Shown: positions 1-5,852 of the stretch, in pieces | How the letters are laid out: every line of letters starts with the position of its first letter | How positions within the stretch are numbered: position 1 is the stretch's first letter | Assembly (NCBI GenBank): GCA_022843505.1 | Contig: JALHNN010000084.1 | Span: forward strand, 1-8,556 | DNA: 8,556 nucleotides | Direction: 5' to 3' | DNA from: Sulfuritalea sp. | Lineage (GTDB): Bacteria > Pseudomonadota > Gammaproteobacteria > Burkholderiales > Rhodocyclaceae | The notes under the pieces: model-generated | What the model saw: the letters and a program-made list of their open reading frames with translations, nothing else | Database searches by the model: none | Told to the model about the DNA's origin: nothing | Translations under genes and position numbers: made by a program

Positions 1-414
1 GACGAAGCCATCGACTGGGGCCTGACCGTGAAGTCGGTCGAGATCCAGGACATCAATCCCTCCGAGTCGATGCAGAAGGCGATGGAAGCGCAGGCCTCGG
101 CCGAGCGCGAACGCAAGGCCATGGTAACCAAGGCCGAGGGCACCAAGCAGGCGACCATTCTCAATGCCGAGGCCCAGTTGCAGGCGGCGCGGCTGTCCGC
201 CGAAGCGCAGGTGACGCTGGCCGAGGCCTCTGCCGAGGCGATCCGCCGCGTAGCCGTGGCGATCGGTGCCGAGGATGCGCCGATGCGCTACATGCTGGGC
301 GAGAAGTACATCCAGGCGATCGGCAACCTGGCCAAGTCGGACAATGCCAAGACGGTATTGATCCCGGCCGACATCCAGGAAACGCTGCGCGGCATCCTCG
401 GCAGCCGCAAGTAG
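1..414 (+). CDS. SPFH/stomatin-like membrane-associated protein, C-terminal part (5' truncated)
   Basis: The reading frame is open from base 1 to the TAG at 412-414, giving 137 visible residues; the N-terminal membrane anchor and most of the SPFH (band 7) domain lie outside the window. The first residues (DEAIDWGLTVKSVEIQDI) match the end of an SPFH domain, where stomatin/slipin/QmcA proteins carry a W-G-(V/L)-x-V-x-x-V-E-I-x-D-I signature. An Ala/Glu/Gln/Lys-rich stretch of about 60 residues follows, as expected for the coiled coil that drives oligomerisation in this family. The tail contains a TVLIPADIQ-type segment near the C-terminus. Such proteins form ring-like scaffolds at the inner membrane and often act with an NfeD partner or membrane proteases; no partner is visible here. 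The tsaB start is 24 bases downstream, so it may lead the following operon. The family call is firm, but the subfamily (QmcA-like or slipin) is not settled. Confidence 0.88.
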   Translation, partial: DEAIDWGLTVKSVEIQDINPSESMQKAMEAQASAERERKAMVTKAEGTKQATILNAEAQLQAARLSAEAQVTLAEASAEAIRRVAVAIGAEDAPMRYMLGEKYIQAIGNLAKSDNAKTVLIPADIQETLRGILGSRK

Positions 415-438
415 GGACCGGCCGGCGCCGGAAATTCC

Positions 439-1128
439 ATGCGTCTATTGGCTTTTGAAACGGCTACCCGGCGGCTGTCGGTCGCCCTCTGGCAAGACGG
501 CGAACTGATCGAGCGCAGCGGCGAAGTCGCCAATGGCGGCTCGGAGCGCGTATTGCCGTGGGCGGGCGAGTTGCTCGCGGAGGCGGGTGTCGTGCTGGCG
601 CAGGTCGACGGCGTCGCCTTCGGCGCCGGGCCAGGCGGCTTCACCGGCCTGCGTCTCGCCTGCGGCGTGGCGCAGGGGCTGGCCTGGGGTCTCGACATCC
701 CGGTCGTCCCGGTTTCGACTCTCGAAGCCCTGGCCCTGGCCAGCGGGCAGGACCGTGTCTGGACCTGCCTCGATGCGCGGATGAACGAAATCTACTCCGC
801 CGCCTACCAGGTCGCGGGAGAAGTGGTCATCGAGCTGATGGCGCCGACATGCGTCGTGCCGTCCGCCGCGCCGGTGCCGGTGCAGGGGGGCATGTGGGGC
901 GCGGGCGACGGATTTGACGTCCATGGCCAGCAGTTGCGGGTGCGCAAGTCCGACCTGGCGGGGGTTTGCCCGGACGTGTATCCCACCGCCGCCGCGGTGC
1001 TGCGCCTCGCCGCGCCGCGCTTTGGCGCGGGCCGGGGCCTGGCCGCCGCAGCCGCGCAACCGATCTATGTGCGCGACAAGGTGGCGCTGACCACCGCCGA
1101 ACGACTGGCGCGCGGCGGCGCACGATGA
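439..1128 (+). CDS. tsaB: tRNA threonylcarbamoyladenosine biosynthesis protein TsaB
   Basis: TsaB is the non-catalytic ASKHA-fold partner that dimerises with TsaD and, with TsaE, transfers threonylcarbamoyl to A37 of ANN-decoding tRNAs in the cytoplasm. The product has 229 residues, normal for the family. Visible signatures are the N-terminal LLAFETAT strand (residues 3-10), SERVLP (35-40), the highly typical GPGGFTGLR (64-72, usually GPGSFTGLR), DARMNEIY (112-119), and a C-terminal YVRDKVALTTAER-type motif common in betaproteobacterial TsaB. It lacks the metal-binding histidine pair of TsaD, as expected. The ATG at 439 has a weak purine stretch, GGAAA, at 430-434. The stop (TGA 1126-1128) overlaps the rimI ATG by four bases, suggesting translational coupling. 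Confidence 0.96.
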   Translation: MRLLAFETATRRLSVALWQDGELIERSGEVANGGSERVLPWAGELLAEAGVVLAQVDGVAFGAGPGGFTGLRLACGVAQGLAWGLDIPVVPVSTLEALALASGQDRVWTCLDARMNEIYSAAYQVAGEVVIELMAPTCVVPSAAPVPVQGGMWGAGDGFDVHGQQLRVRKSDLAGVCPDVYPTAAAVLRLAAPRFGAGRGLAAAAAQPIYVRDKVALTTAERLARGGAR

Positions 1129-1568
1129 CGACGGACTATGCCGCAATGCTGCCCTCGGATATCGCTGCCGTGGTGGACGCCGAGGGGCGCTGCCACGAGT
1201 TTCCCTGGACGGCGGGAAACTTTGCCGACTCGCTTGCCGCGGGCCATGGGGCCTGGGTGGCGCGCGAGGAGGGCCGCATGACCGGTTATGCGGTGATGAT
1301 GCGGGCTCCTGACGAAGCCCACCTGCTCAACATCACCATCCTGCCGGAACTGCAGCGTGGCGGGCGCGGGTCCGCGCTGCTGCGGCAGCTCTTCGCTGAA
1401 GCCGGGGGCTGGGGTGCGACGCGGATGCTGCTCGAGGTGCGTTCCGGCAATGCCCCGGGGCTGGCCCTCTACCGTCGCCATGGCTTTGCCGAGATCGGAC
1501 GGCGTCGCGGCTACTATCCGGCCAGGAGCGGCCGCGAGGACGCCATCGTCATGGCGCGCGATCTGTGA
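1125..1568 (+). CDS. rimI: Ribosomal protein S18 alanine N-acetyltransferase RimI
   Basis: RimI is a GNAT-fold enzyme that acetylates the N-terminal alanine of ribosomal protein S18 using acetyl-CoA. The 147-residue product matches the usual length of about 150. The acetyl-CoA loop is at residues 77-83 (QRGGRGS). The RimI signature follows: LEVRSGN (103-109), ALYRRHGF (114-121), GYY (129-131) and REDAIVM (137-143). Glu104 and Tyr116 correspond by motif position to the proposed catalytic Glu103 and Tyr115 of Salmonella RimI. The ATG at 1125 lies inside the ATGA overlap with the tsaB stop. The same frame is open further upstream to 966, but that extension lies antiphase within tsaB and adds no GNAT sequence, so the coupled start is chosen. 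The 3' end overlaps the next gene through GTGA. Adjacency of tsaB and rimI is frequent in bacteria. Confidence 0.95.
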   Translation: MTTDYAAMLPSDIAAVVDAEGRCHEFPWTAGNFADSLAAGHGAWVAREEGRMTGYAVMMRAPDEAHLLNITILPELQRGGRGSALLRQLFAEAGGWGATRMLLEVRSGNAPGLALYRRHGFAEIGRRRGYYPARSGREDAIVMARDL

Positions 1569-2269
1569 GCCCGGGCCGCGCAAGGATGCTGCGCGAGATG
1601 GGCCTGGGCCCGTTGTGGAAGCTGCGCGCGGCCGCACCGGCGGCCGAGTCCGTGGTTGCTCCCCAGCCCGTCGCGGCACCGGAGGTGCCGGCCTCGGCAG
1701 CGCCTGCGGGCGACTGGGACGGCCTGGCCGCCGAGGTGCGCGATTGTCGCAAGTGCGGACTCTGCGCCGCGCGCAGGCAGGCGGTGCTCGGTGTCGGCGA
1801 CGTGACGGCCGACTGGCTGTTCGTCGGCGAAGGACCGGGTGCCGAAGAGGACCTGCGCGGTGAACCCTTCGTCGGCCAGGCCGGCAAGCTGCTCGACAAC
1901 ATGCTGGCGGCAATCGGCCTGCGCCGCGGCGACGATGTCTATATCGCGAATGCGGTGAAATGCCGTCCGCCCGAGAACCGCACTCCGGAAGCGGCCGAGT
2001 TGGACGCCTGCCGGCCTTACCTGGAGCGCCAGATCGCGCTGATCCGGCCCCGGCTGATCATTGCCCTGGGGCGTCCCGCAGCGCAGACCCTGCTCGGCGG
2101 AGAGATCAAGATTGCCGCGGCGCGCGGCCGCCTGCACGACCGTGGCGGCATCCCGGTGGTCGTGACCTACCATCCCGCCTACCTGCTGCGCAACCTGCCC
2201 GACAAGGCCAAGGCGTGGGAGGATCTTTGCTTCATGCGCGCCACGATGGGCCGCCTGAAGGCGCCTTGA
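1565..2269 (+). CDS. Uracil-DNA glycosylase, family 4-type (iron-sulfur), with psi-like N-terminal peptide
   Basis: The enzyme removes uracil from DNA as the first step of base excision repair. Family 4 motifs are present: motif A GEGPGAEED (residues 88-96), GEPFVGQAGKLLDNML (99-114), NAVKCRPPENRTP (129-141) and motif B HPAYLLR (203-209). The four [4Fe-4S] ligands have the expected spacing: Cys61-x2-Cys64 and Cys133-x15-Cys149. Cys67 is an extra cysteine in the first cluster. The catalytic domain starts near residue 50. Before it come a short conserved-looking segment (residues 8-21) and an Ala/Pro-rich linker (about 22-49). The proposed start is GTG at 1565, overlapping the rimI stop as GTGA; an ATG at 1586 (codon 8) is the alternative and also keeps the N-terminal segment. 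Similar proteins are often labelled 'phage SPO1 DNA polymerase-related', a misleading legacy name. It ends the left operon, 58 bases before the convergent lplT stop. Confidence 0.94.
   Translation: MSPGRARMLREMGLGPLWKLRAAAPAAESVVAPQPVAAPEVPASAAPAGDWDGLAAEVRDCRKCGLCAARRQAVLGVGDVTADWLFVGEGPGAEEDLRGEPFVGQAGKLLDNMLAAIGLRRGDDVYIANAVKCRPPENRTPEAAELDACRPYLERQIALIRPRLIIALGRPAAQTLLGGEIKIAAARGRLHDRGGIPVVVTYHPAYLLRNLPDKAKAWEDLCFMRATMGRLKAP
1586..1627 (+). other. Psi (HolD)-like N-terminal peptide of the glycosylase
   Basis: These codons give residues 8-21 of the glycosylase, MLREMGLGPLWKLR, followed by a low-complexity Ala/Pro linker. The pattern L-x2-(L/M)-G-(I/L)-x(2-3)-W-x-L-R resembles the N-terminus of E. 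coli DNA polymerase III psi as I remember it (LQQLGITQWSLRR, about residues 9-21), with one extra residue before the tryptophan. In E. coli that peptide binds the clamp-loader collar. The similarity is read by eye and is short; shared ancestry and function are inferred, not shown. Confidence 0.45.
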
Positions 2270-2279
2270 GCCCTGTCGG

Positions 2280-2299
2280 CGCGCCATTTCAATGGCGCG
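2280..2299. terminator. Perfect hairpin between convergent genes, possible bidirectional terminator
   Basis: CGCGCCATT at 2280-2288 is exactly complementary to AATGGCGCG at 2291-2299, leaving a two-base centre (realistically a loop of six to eight bases with a six- to seven-pair GC-rich stem). It lies 10 bases after the glycosylase stop and 28 bases beyond the lplT stop on the other strand, the classic place for a shared terminator. Neither side has a clear T-tract, so it is not a canonical intrinsic terminator. It may instead act as a 3'-end stabiliser or a Rho-assisted end. Confidence 0.42.
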
Positions 2300-2327
2300 T
2301 CCCGTCACACGGCAGGCGAACCCAAAC

Positions 2328-3593
2328 TCAGTGGTGGGAGACGTCCTCGAGATGGGCGACGTCGTCGCGCTGGCGCTGGTTCATTTCGTGGCGCAGCTTC
2401 ACCAGCCACATGGTGCCCGCGACCAGCAGGCCGAACAGCGCGATGATCCAATAGATATGCAGGTTGGCCCGGATCAGTAGCGAATATCCGGTGGTCATGA
2501 TGAGGATGGACAGGTTCTCGTTGAAGTTCTGCACCGCGATCGAATGTCCGGCACCCATCAGGATGTGGCCGCGATGCTGCAACAGCGCGTTCATCGGCAC
2601 GACGAAGAAGCCCGAAGCCATGCCGATCAGGACCAGTAGCGGCGCGGCCACCCAGAAGTCTCGCACCACGATCATTACCAGCACGCCGACGCCCATCGCG
2701 ATGCCCAGCGGGATCACGCGCACCGACTTGCGCAGGGTGATCCACTTCGCCGCCAGCACCGCGCCGATGGCCACGCCGATGGCGACGATGCCCTGCAGCA
2801 TGCTGGCCTTCGACAAGTCAAGGTTGAGCGCGACGCGCGCCCATTCGAGGACGATGAACTGCAGCGTGGCGCCGGCTCCCCAGAACAGCGTGGTTACCGC
2901 CAGCGAGATCTGGCCCAGCTTGTCGCGCCACAGCAGTTTCAGGCAGTGGTTGAACTCGTGGAACAGATAGACCGGGTTCCGCTTCAGCGGCTTGTGGTCG
3001 ACGCCGGTATCCGGCACATACAGGTTGAATGCGGCGGCGATCAGGTAAAGCGCGCCGATGATGGCCAGGTTCATTTCCGCGACGGTGTCGACGCCGGTCT
3101 CGATCGCGGGGAAATCCAGGCTCAGGAGCCCGTGGGCGATTTCCGGCTTGATCAGCGCGCCGCCCAGCACCACGCCGAGGATGATGGCGCTGACCGTGAG
3201 GCCCTCGATCCAGCCATTGGCCACCACCAGCAGTCGATGCGGCAGGTACTCGGTAAGGATCCCGTACTTCGCCGGCGAGTAGGCTGCCGCGCCCAGGCCG
3301 ACGACGGCATAGGCGAGCAGGGGATGGACGTCGAAAAACATCAGCGAGCAGCCGAAGATCTTGATGCCGTTGCTGATGAACATCACCCACCATTTCGGCA
3401 TCGAGTCGGCGAAGGCGCCGACGAAGGCCGCCAGCGCGACATAGGACACCGTGAAGAAGGTCTTCAGCAGGGGTTCGTATTCCGCCGGCGCGCGCATGTC
3501 GCGCAGGATGGCGATGGCGGCGATCAACAGCGCATTGTCGGCAAGCGCGGAGAAAAATTGCGCCGCCATGATGATGTAGAAACCTGCGCTCAT
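2328..3593 (-). CDS. lplT: Lysophospholipid transporter LplT (major facilitator superfamily)
   Basis: LplT flips lysophospholipids, chiefly lysophosphatidylethanolamine, from the outer to the inner leaflet of the inner membrane so that they can be re-acylated. The 421-residue product is hydrophobic throughout, with about 12 membrane segments. It shares family blocks with E. coli LplT: AQFFSALADNALL (11-23), GLGAAAYSPAKYGIL (99-113), TLFWGAGATLQF (235-246), GFFVVPMNALLQHRG (328-342) and AVQNFNEN (353-360). It is about 24 residues longer than the 397-residue E. coli protein, with extra sequence near residues 148-175 and a charged, His-ending tail after residue 400. The ATG at 3591-3593 has only a weak upstream ribosome site. 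The acyltransferase partner Aas, often adjacent or fused elsewhere, is not in this window. The gene is transcribed divergently from the LysR-type regulator. Confidence 0.95.
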   Translation of the reverse strand: MSAGFYIIMAAQFFSALADNALLIAAIAILRDMRAPAEYEPLLKTFFTVSYVALAAFVGAFADSMPKWWVMFISNGIKIFGCSLMFFDVHPLLAYAVVGLGAAAYSPAKYGILTEYLPHRLLVVANGWIEGLTVSAIILGVVLGGALIKPEIAHGLLSLDFPAIETGVDTVAEMNLAIIGALYLIAAAFNLYVPDTGVDHKPLKRNPVYLFHEFNHCLKLLWRDKLGQISLAVTTLFWGAGATLQFIVLEWARVALNLDLSKASMLQGIVAIGVAIGAVLAAKWITLRKSVRVIPLGIAMGVGVLVMIVVRDFWVAAPLLVLIGMASGFFVVPMNALLQHRGHILMGAGHSIAVQNFNENLSILIMTTGYSLLIRANLHIYWIIALFGLLVAGTMWLVKLRHEMNQRQRDDVAHLEDVSHH

Positions 3594-3632
3594 TTACTGG
3601 GCCGATGCCGTGGCCGTGCTTGAAGGTCACGG

Positions 3633-3641
3633 TTTATATCA
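3633..3641 (-). promoter_or_regulatory. Extended -10 promoter element for lplT
   Basis: On the minus strand these bases read TGATATAAA, a TGn extended -10 followed by TATAAA (five of six to the sigma-70 consensus). It predicts a start point near 3626 and a leader of about 33 bases before the lplT ATG. No good -35 hexamer lies 16-18 bases upstream, which is tolerated by extended -10 promoters and is also compatible with activator dependence. Confidence 0.45.
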
Positions 3642-3690
3642 CGAAAGGTATGACGCTACCGTTATGCTGCAGTGCGGCAGGGCGGATAAA

Positions 3691-3715
3691 TTGTGCTCAT
3701 GGGGACTCATTTGTG
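3691..3715 (+). promoter_or_regulatory. Phased direct repeats, candidate LysR-family operator
   Basis: CTCAT occurs at 3696-3700 and again at 3706-3710, exactly 10 bases apart. TTGTG occurs at 3691-3695 and 3711-3715, exactly 20 bases apart, so the sites fall on the same helix face. The core TCA-N7-TCA (3697-3709) fits the loose TNA-N7-TNA form described for CbbR-type operators. This is a pattern by eye in an AT-rich stretch; binding is inferred. Confidence 0.3.
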
Positions 3716-3750
3716 ATTGAATAATGCGGTCAGGCAATTAATCGGGTTAA

Positions 3751-3758
3751 AAGGGGGA
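3751..3758 (+). promoter_or_regulatory. Strong Shine-Dalgarno site of the LysR-type regulator
   Basis: AAGGGGGA ends four bases before the ATG at 3763. It is the best ribosome binding site in the window and fixes this ATG as the start of the regulator, in preference to upstream TTG/ATG codons of other frames near 3717-3724. Confidence 0.75.
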
Positions 3759-3762
3759 ATTT

Positions 3763-4677
3763 ATGGCCGATCGGCGGCTTCAGGTGTTTCATGCGGTGGC
3801 CAAACAATTGTCGTTTACCAAGGCGGCCGAGGTTCTTTTCATGACGCAGCCGGCCGTTACCTTCCAGATCAAGCAGCTGGAAGAGCATTTCAATACCCGA
3901 CTGTTCGACCGCGGGCATGGAAAGATCGCGCTGACCCCGGCGGGCGACGTGGTGCTCGGCTATGCGGAAAAGATCCTCGGCCTGGCTTCCGAGATGGACG
4001 TGCGCCTGTCGGAACTCACCGGCGAGATCGGCGGATCGCTGATGGTCGGTGCCTCGACCACCATCGCCGAGTTCATGCTGCCGGGCATTCTCGGCGAATT
4101 CAAATCGACCTATCCCAACGTCCGTTCGCGGCTGATCGTCGGCAATTCCGAGTCGATCGAGAATCGCGTGCTGGAACACACCATCGACATCGGTTTCATC
4201 GAGTCGCTGTCGCACGAACCGAACCTCGAATGCGACGTCTGTTGCGACGACGAACTGGTAGTTATCTGTCATCCGCGCTTTCCGCTGGCCCGCCACAAGG
4301 AACTGACGCCGCAGAAGCTACTGGAGCACCCCTTCATATCCCGCGAGCCGGGTTCCGGCACGCGCGAATTCACCGAGAACTACCTGCGCAGCGCCGGTGT
4401 CGCCATCGACCAGATGAACGTGGTCATGGAGCTCGGCAGCCCGATCGCGCTCAACGGCGTGGTGCAGACCGGGCTGGGTTTTGCCATCGCCTCGCGCGCT
4501 TCCGTCAGCAAGGAACAGCGCCTGGGCGACATCGTCGCCATTCCGCTCAAGCCGCGCCTGATACGAACGCTGTCCATGGTCTATCCCAAGGAAAAGTTCC
4601 GCTCCCGACTGGTGGCCACCTTCGTTGAATTCGCTTCCGCCAGGCTGCGCGCGCTGATCGCCAAGAAGCCGGTCTAG
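3763..4677 (+). CDS. LysR-type transcriptional regulator, CysL/YeiE-like
   Basis: This is a DNA-binding regulator of 304 residues, the standard LysR size. The N-terminal winged helix-turn-helix spans about residues 1-60, with SFTKAAEVLFMTQPAVTFQI (17-36) as the recognition unit and QLEEHFNTRLFDR (38-50) following. A linker helix runs to about residue 90, and the periplasmic-binding-protein-like effector domain covers about 91-295. Effector-domain features such as GASTTIAEFMLPGIL (96-110), REPGSGTRE (194-202) and ELGSPIALNGVV (223-234) resemble the CysL/YeiE/CbbR branch, whose members control sulfur, sulfite-response or carbon genes. The ligand here is unknown. An unusual cluster, Cys157-x2-Cys160-Cys161, sits just before the acidic DDELVV strand. 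The gene is divergent from lplT and 56 bases upstream of alr, so both are candidate targets, together with autoregulation. Confidence 0.93.
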   Translation: MADRRLQVFHAVAKQLSFTKAAEVLFMTQPAVTFQIKQLEEHFNTRLFDRGHGKIALTPAGDVVLGYAEKILGLASEMDVRLSELTGEIGGSLMVGASTTIAEFMLPGILGEFKSTYPNVRSRLIVGNSESIENRVLEHTIDIGFIESLSHEPNLECDVCCDDELVVICHPRFPLARHKELTPQKLLEHPFISREPGSGTREFTENYLRSAGVAIDQMNVVMELGSPIALNGVVQTGLGFAIASRASVSKEQRLGDIVAIPLKPRLIRTLSMVYPKEKFRSRLVATFVEFASARLRALIAKKPV

Positions 4678-4733
4678 GGTAGTGCTCCCATCATGATCGC
4701 CATAGGCCGCGCGCGCGTCGGCGGAGACTGAGC

Positions 4734-5825
4734 ATGGTTCGCCCCGTTCGCGCCCGCCTCGATTGGAGCGCGCTGCGCCACAACCATGGCGTGGTCAGGC
4801 AGCACGCCGGGCAGTCGCGCATCTGGAGCGTGGTCAAGGCCGACGCCTACGGGCACGGACTGGCCGGCGCCGCCAGGGCGCTGGAGGAGGTTACCGACGG
4901 CTTTGCCCTGGTCGAGCTGGAAGGCGCGCTGGAGCTGCGCGAGGCCGGGTTCCGCCATCCCATCCTGATGCTGGAAGGGCCTTACCAGGCCGACGACCTC
5001 GCGCTTTACGCCGAACTCGAACTGATTCCCGTTCTGCATACGCGCTGGCAGGTCGATGCGCTGATCGATTCCCGCCTGCCGCGGCGCCAGCCGGTCTACC
5101 TCAAGCTCAACACCGGCATGAATCGGCTCGGCTTCGACGGCGAGGAATTCGACGCGGTCCTTAATCGCCTGGTGGCCGCCGACTGCCTGGAATCCGTGAC
5201 CCTGATGACGCATTTCGCCGATGCCGACGAACCGCGCGGCATCGCCGCGCAGATGCAGCGCTTCGCCGCCATGGCGGGACGGCGCGCGCTGCCCGCCTCG
5301 CTGGCGAATTCGGCGGCGATCCTGCGCTTCCCCGAGTCGCATGCCGACTGGGTGCGGCCGGGGATCATGCTTTACGGGTCGTCGCCGTATCCGGCGATGG
5401 AGTCCGCGGCACAGATCGGTCTGCTGCCGGTGATGACGCTCGAGAGCGAGCTTATCGCGGTGCGCGATCTGGTTTCCGGCGACACGGTCGGCTACGGCAG
5501 CAGCTTCGTCGCCGACCGGCCGATGCGCGTCGGCATTGTCGCCTGCGGTTATGCCGACGGCTATCCGCGGCATGCGCCGACCGGCACGCCGGTGGTCGTC
5601 GCCGGACGCCGCACGCGCACCCTGGGCCGGGTCTCAATGGACAAGATCTGCGTCGACCTGACGGAATTTCCCGCGGAAGTCGGCGTTGGCGCCACGGTGA
5701 CCCTGTGGGGCGGTGCCGGGGCGATGCACCTGGCGGCCGACGAGGTCGCTCGTGCCGCCGGCACGGTGGCCTATGAACTCTTCTGCGCCCTGGCGGCGCG
5801 CGTGCCGATCGAGGAAATCGACTAG
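4734..5825 (+). CDS. alr: Alanine racemase
   Basis: This cytoplasmic PLP enzyme interconverts L- and D-alanine and supplies D-alanine for peptidoglycan. The 363-residue product is of typical length. The PLP lysine is Lys35 in VVKADAYGHG (33-42); the second catalytic base is Tyr254 in TVGYGSSF (251-258). Other family blocks are KLNTGMNRLGF (124-134, with the active-site Arg131), MTHFADAD (158-165), RPGIMLYG (208-215), GYADGYPR (272-279) and GRVSMDKICVDLT (298-310). The order is N-terminal TIM barrel followed by a C-terminal beta domain from about residue 240. All key residues are intact, so the enzyme should be active. The ATG at 4734 is preceded by GGAG (4723-4726) at good spacing. It lies 56 bases after the regulator and 27 bases before radA. 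Whether this is the biosynthetic or a catabolic (DadX-type) copy cannot be told, but the neighbourhood favours the housekeeping one. Confidence 0.97.
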   Translation: MVRPVRARLDWSALRHNHGVVRQHAGQSRIWSVVKADAYGHGLAGAARALEEVTDGFALVELEGALELREAGFRHPILMLEGPYQADDLALYAELELIPVLHTRWQVDALIDSRLPRRQPVYLKLNTGMNRLGFDGEEFDAVLNRLVAADCLESVTLMTHFADADEPRGIAAQMQRFAAMAGRRALPASLANSAAILRFPESHADWVRPGIMLYGSSPYPAMESAAQIGLLPVMTLESELIAVRDLVSGDTVGYGSSFVADRPMRVGIVACGYADGYPRHAPTGTPVVVAGRRTRTLGRVSMDKICVDLTEFPAEVGVGATVTLWGGAGAMHLAADEVARAAGTVAYELFCALAARVPIEEID

Positions 5826-5852
5826 CCGGCGGCAGGCTGGCCGGCGAAGCGC

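Larger units (their letters stand above)
3594..3762. promoter_or_regulatory. Divergent lplT / LysR-regulator intergenic region
   Basis: These 169 bases are the longest non-coding stretch in the window and are clearly more AT-rich than the flanking genes, especially 3631-3762. The region separates divergent genes, the usual place for a LysR-type protein to bind and control both itself and its neighbour. It contains an extended -10 element facing lplT, a phased direct-repeat cluster (3691-3715) and a strong ribosome binding site for the regulator. A possible regulator promoter (TTATGC at 3662-3667, 17 bases, GATAAA at 3685-3690) matches consensus poorly and is not claimed. I see no conserved RNA structure here. 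Confidence 0.6.

Noticed and set aside
966..1124. Upstream extension of rimI
   Set aside because: The frame is open but overlaps tsaB in another phase, gives an Arg-rich stretch unlike GNAT proteins, and would make RimI far longer than the family.
445..1913. Long minus-strand frames opposite tsaB, rimI and the glycosylase
   Set aside because: Arg/Pro/Ala-rich translations without motifs, mirrored against three well-supported genes.
3711..3724. FNR/CRP-like half site (TTGTGATTGAATAA)
   Set aside because: The second half does not match ATCAA or TCACA at the required spacing, so no such operator is claimed.
3717..4628. 303-codon plus-strand frame in another phase across the LysR-type gene
   Set aside because: The strong ribosome site and complete LysR domains support the frame from 3763. 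The alternative gives an Arg/His-rich product with no domain.
4674..5573. 299-codon open frame on the minus strand opposite alr
   Set aside because: It overlaps an intact alanine racemase with all catalytic residues; the composition is low-complexity and no domain is recognised.
5825..5845. GCCGGC inverted repeat with a nine-base centre between alr and radA
   Set aside because: The half-site is itself palindromic and common in GC-rich DNA, with no T-tract; it could form by chance and is too weak to call a terminator or regulatory hairpin.
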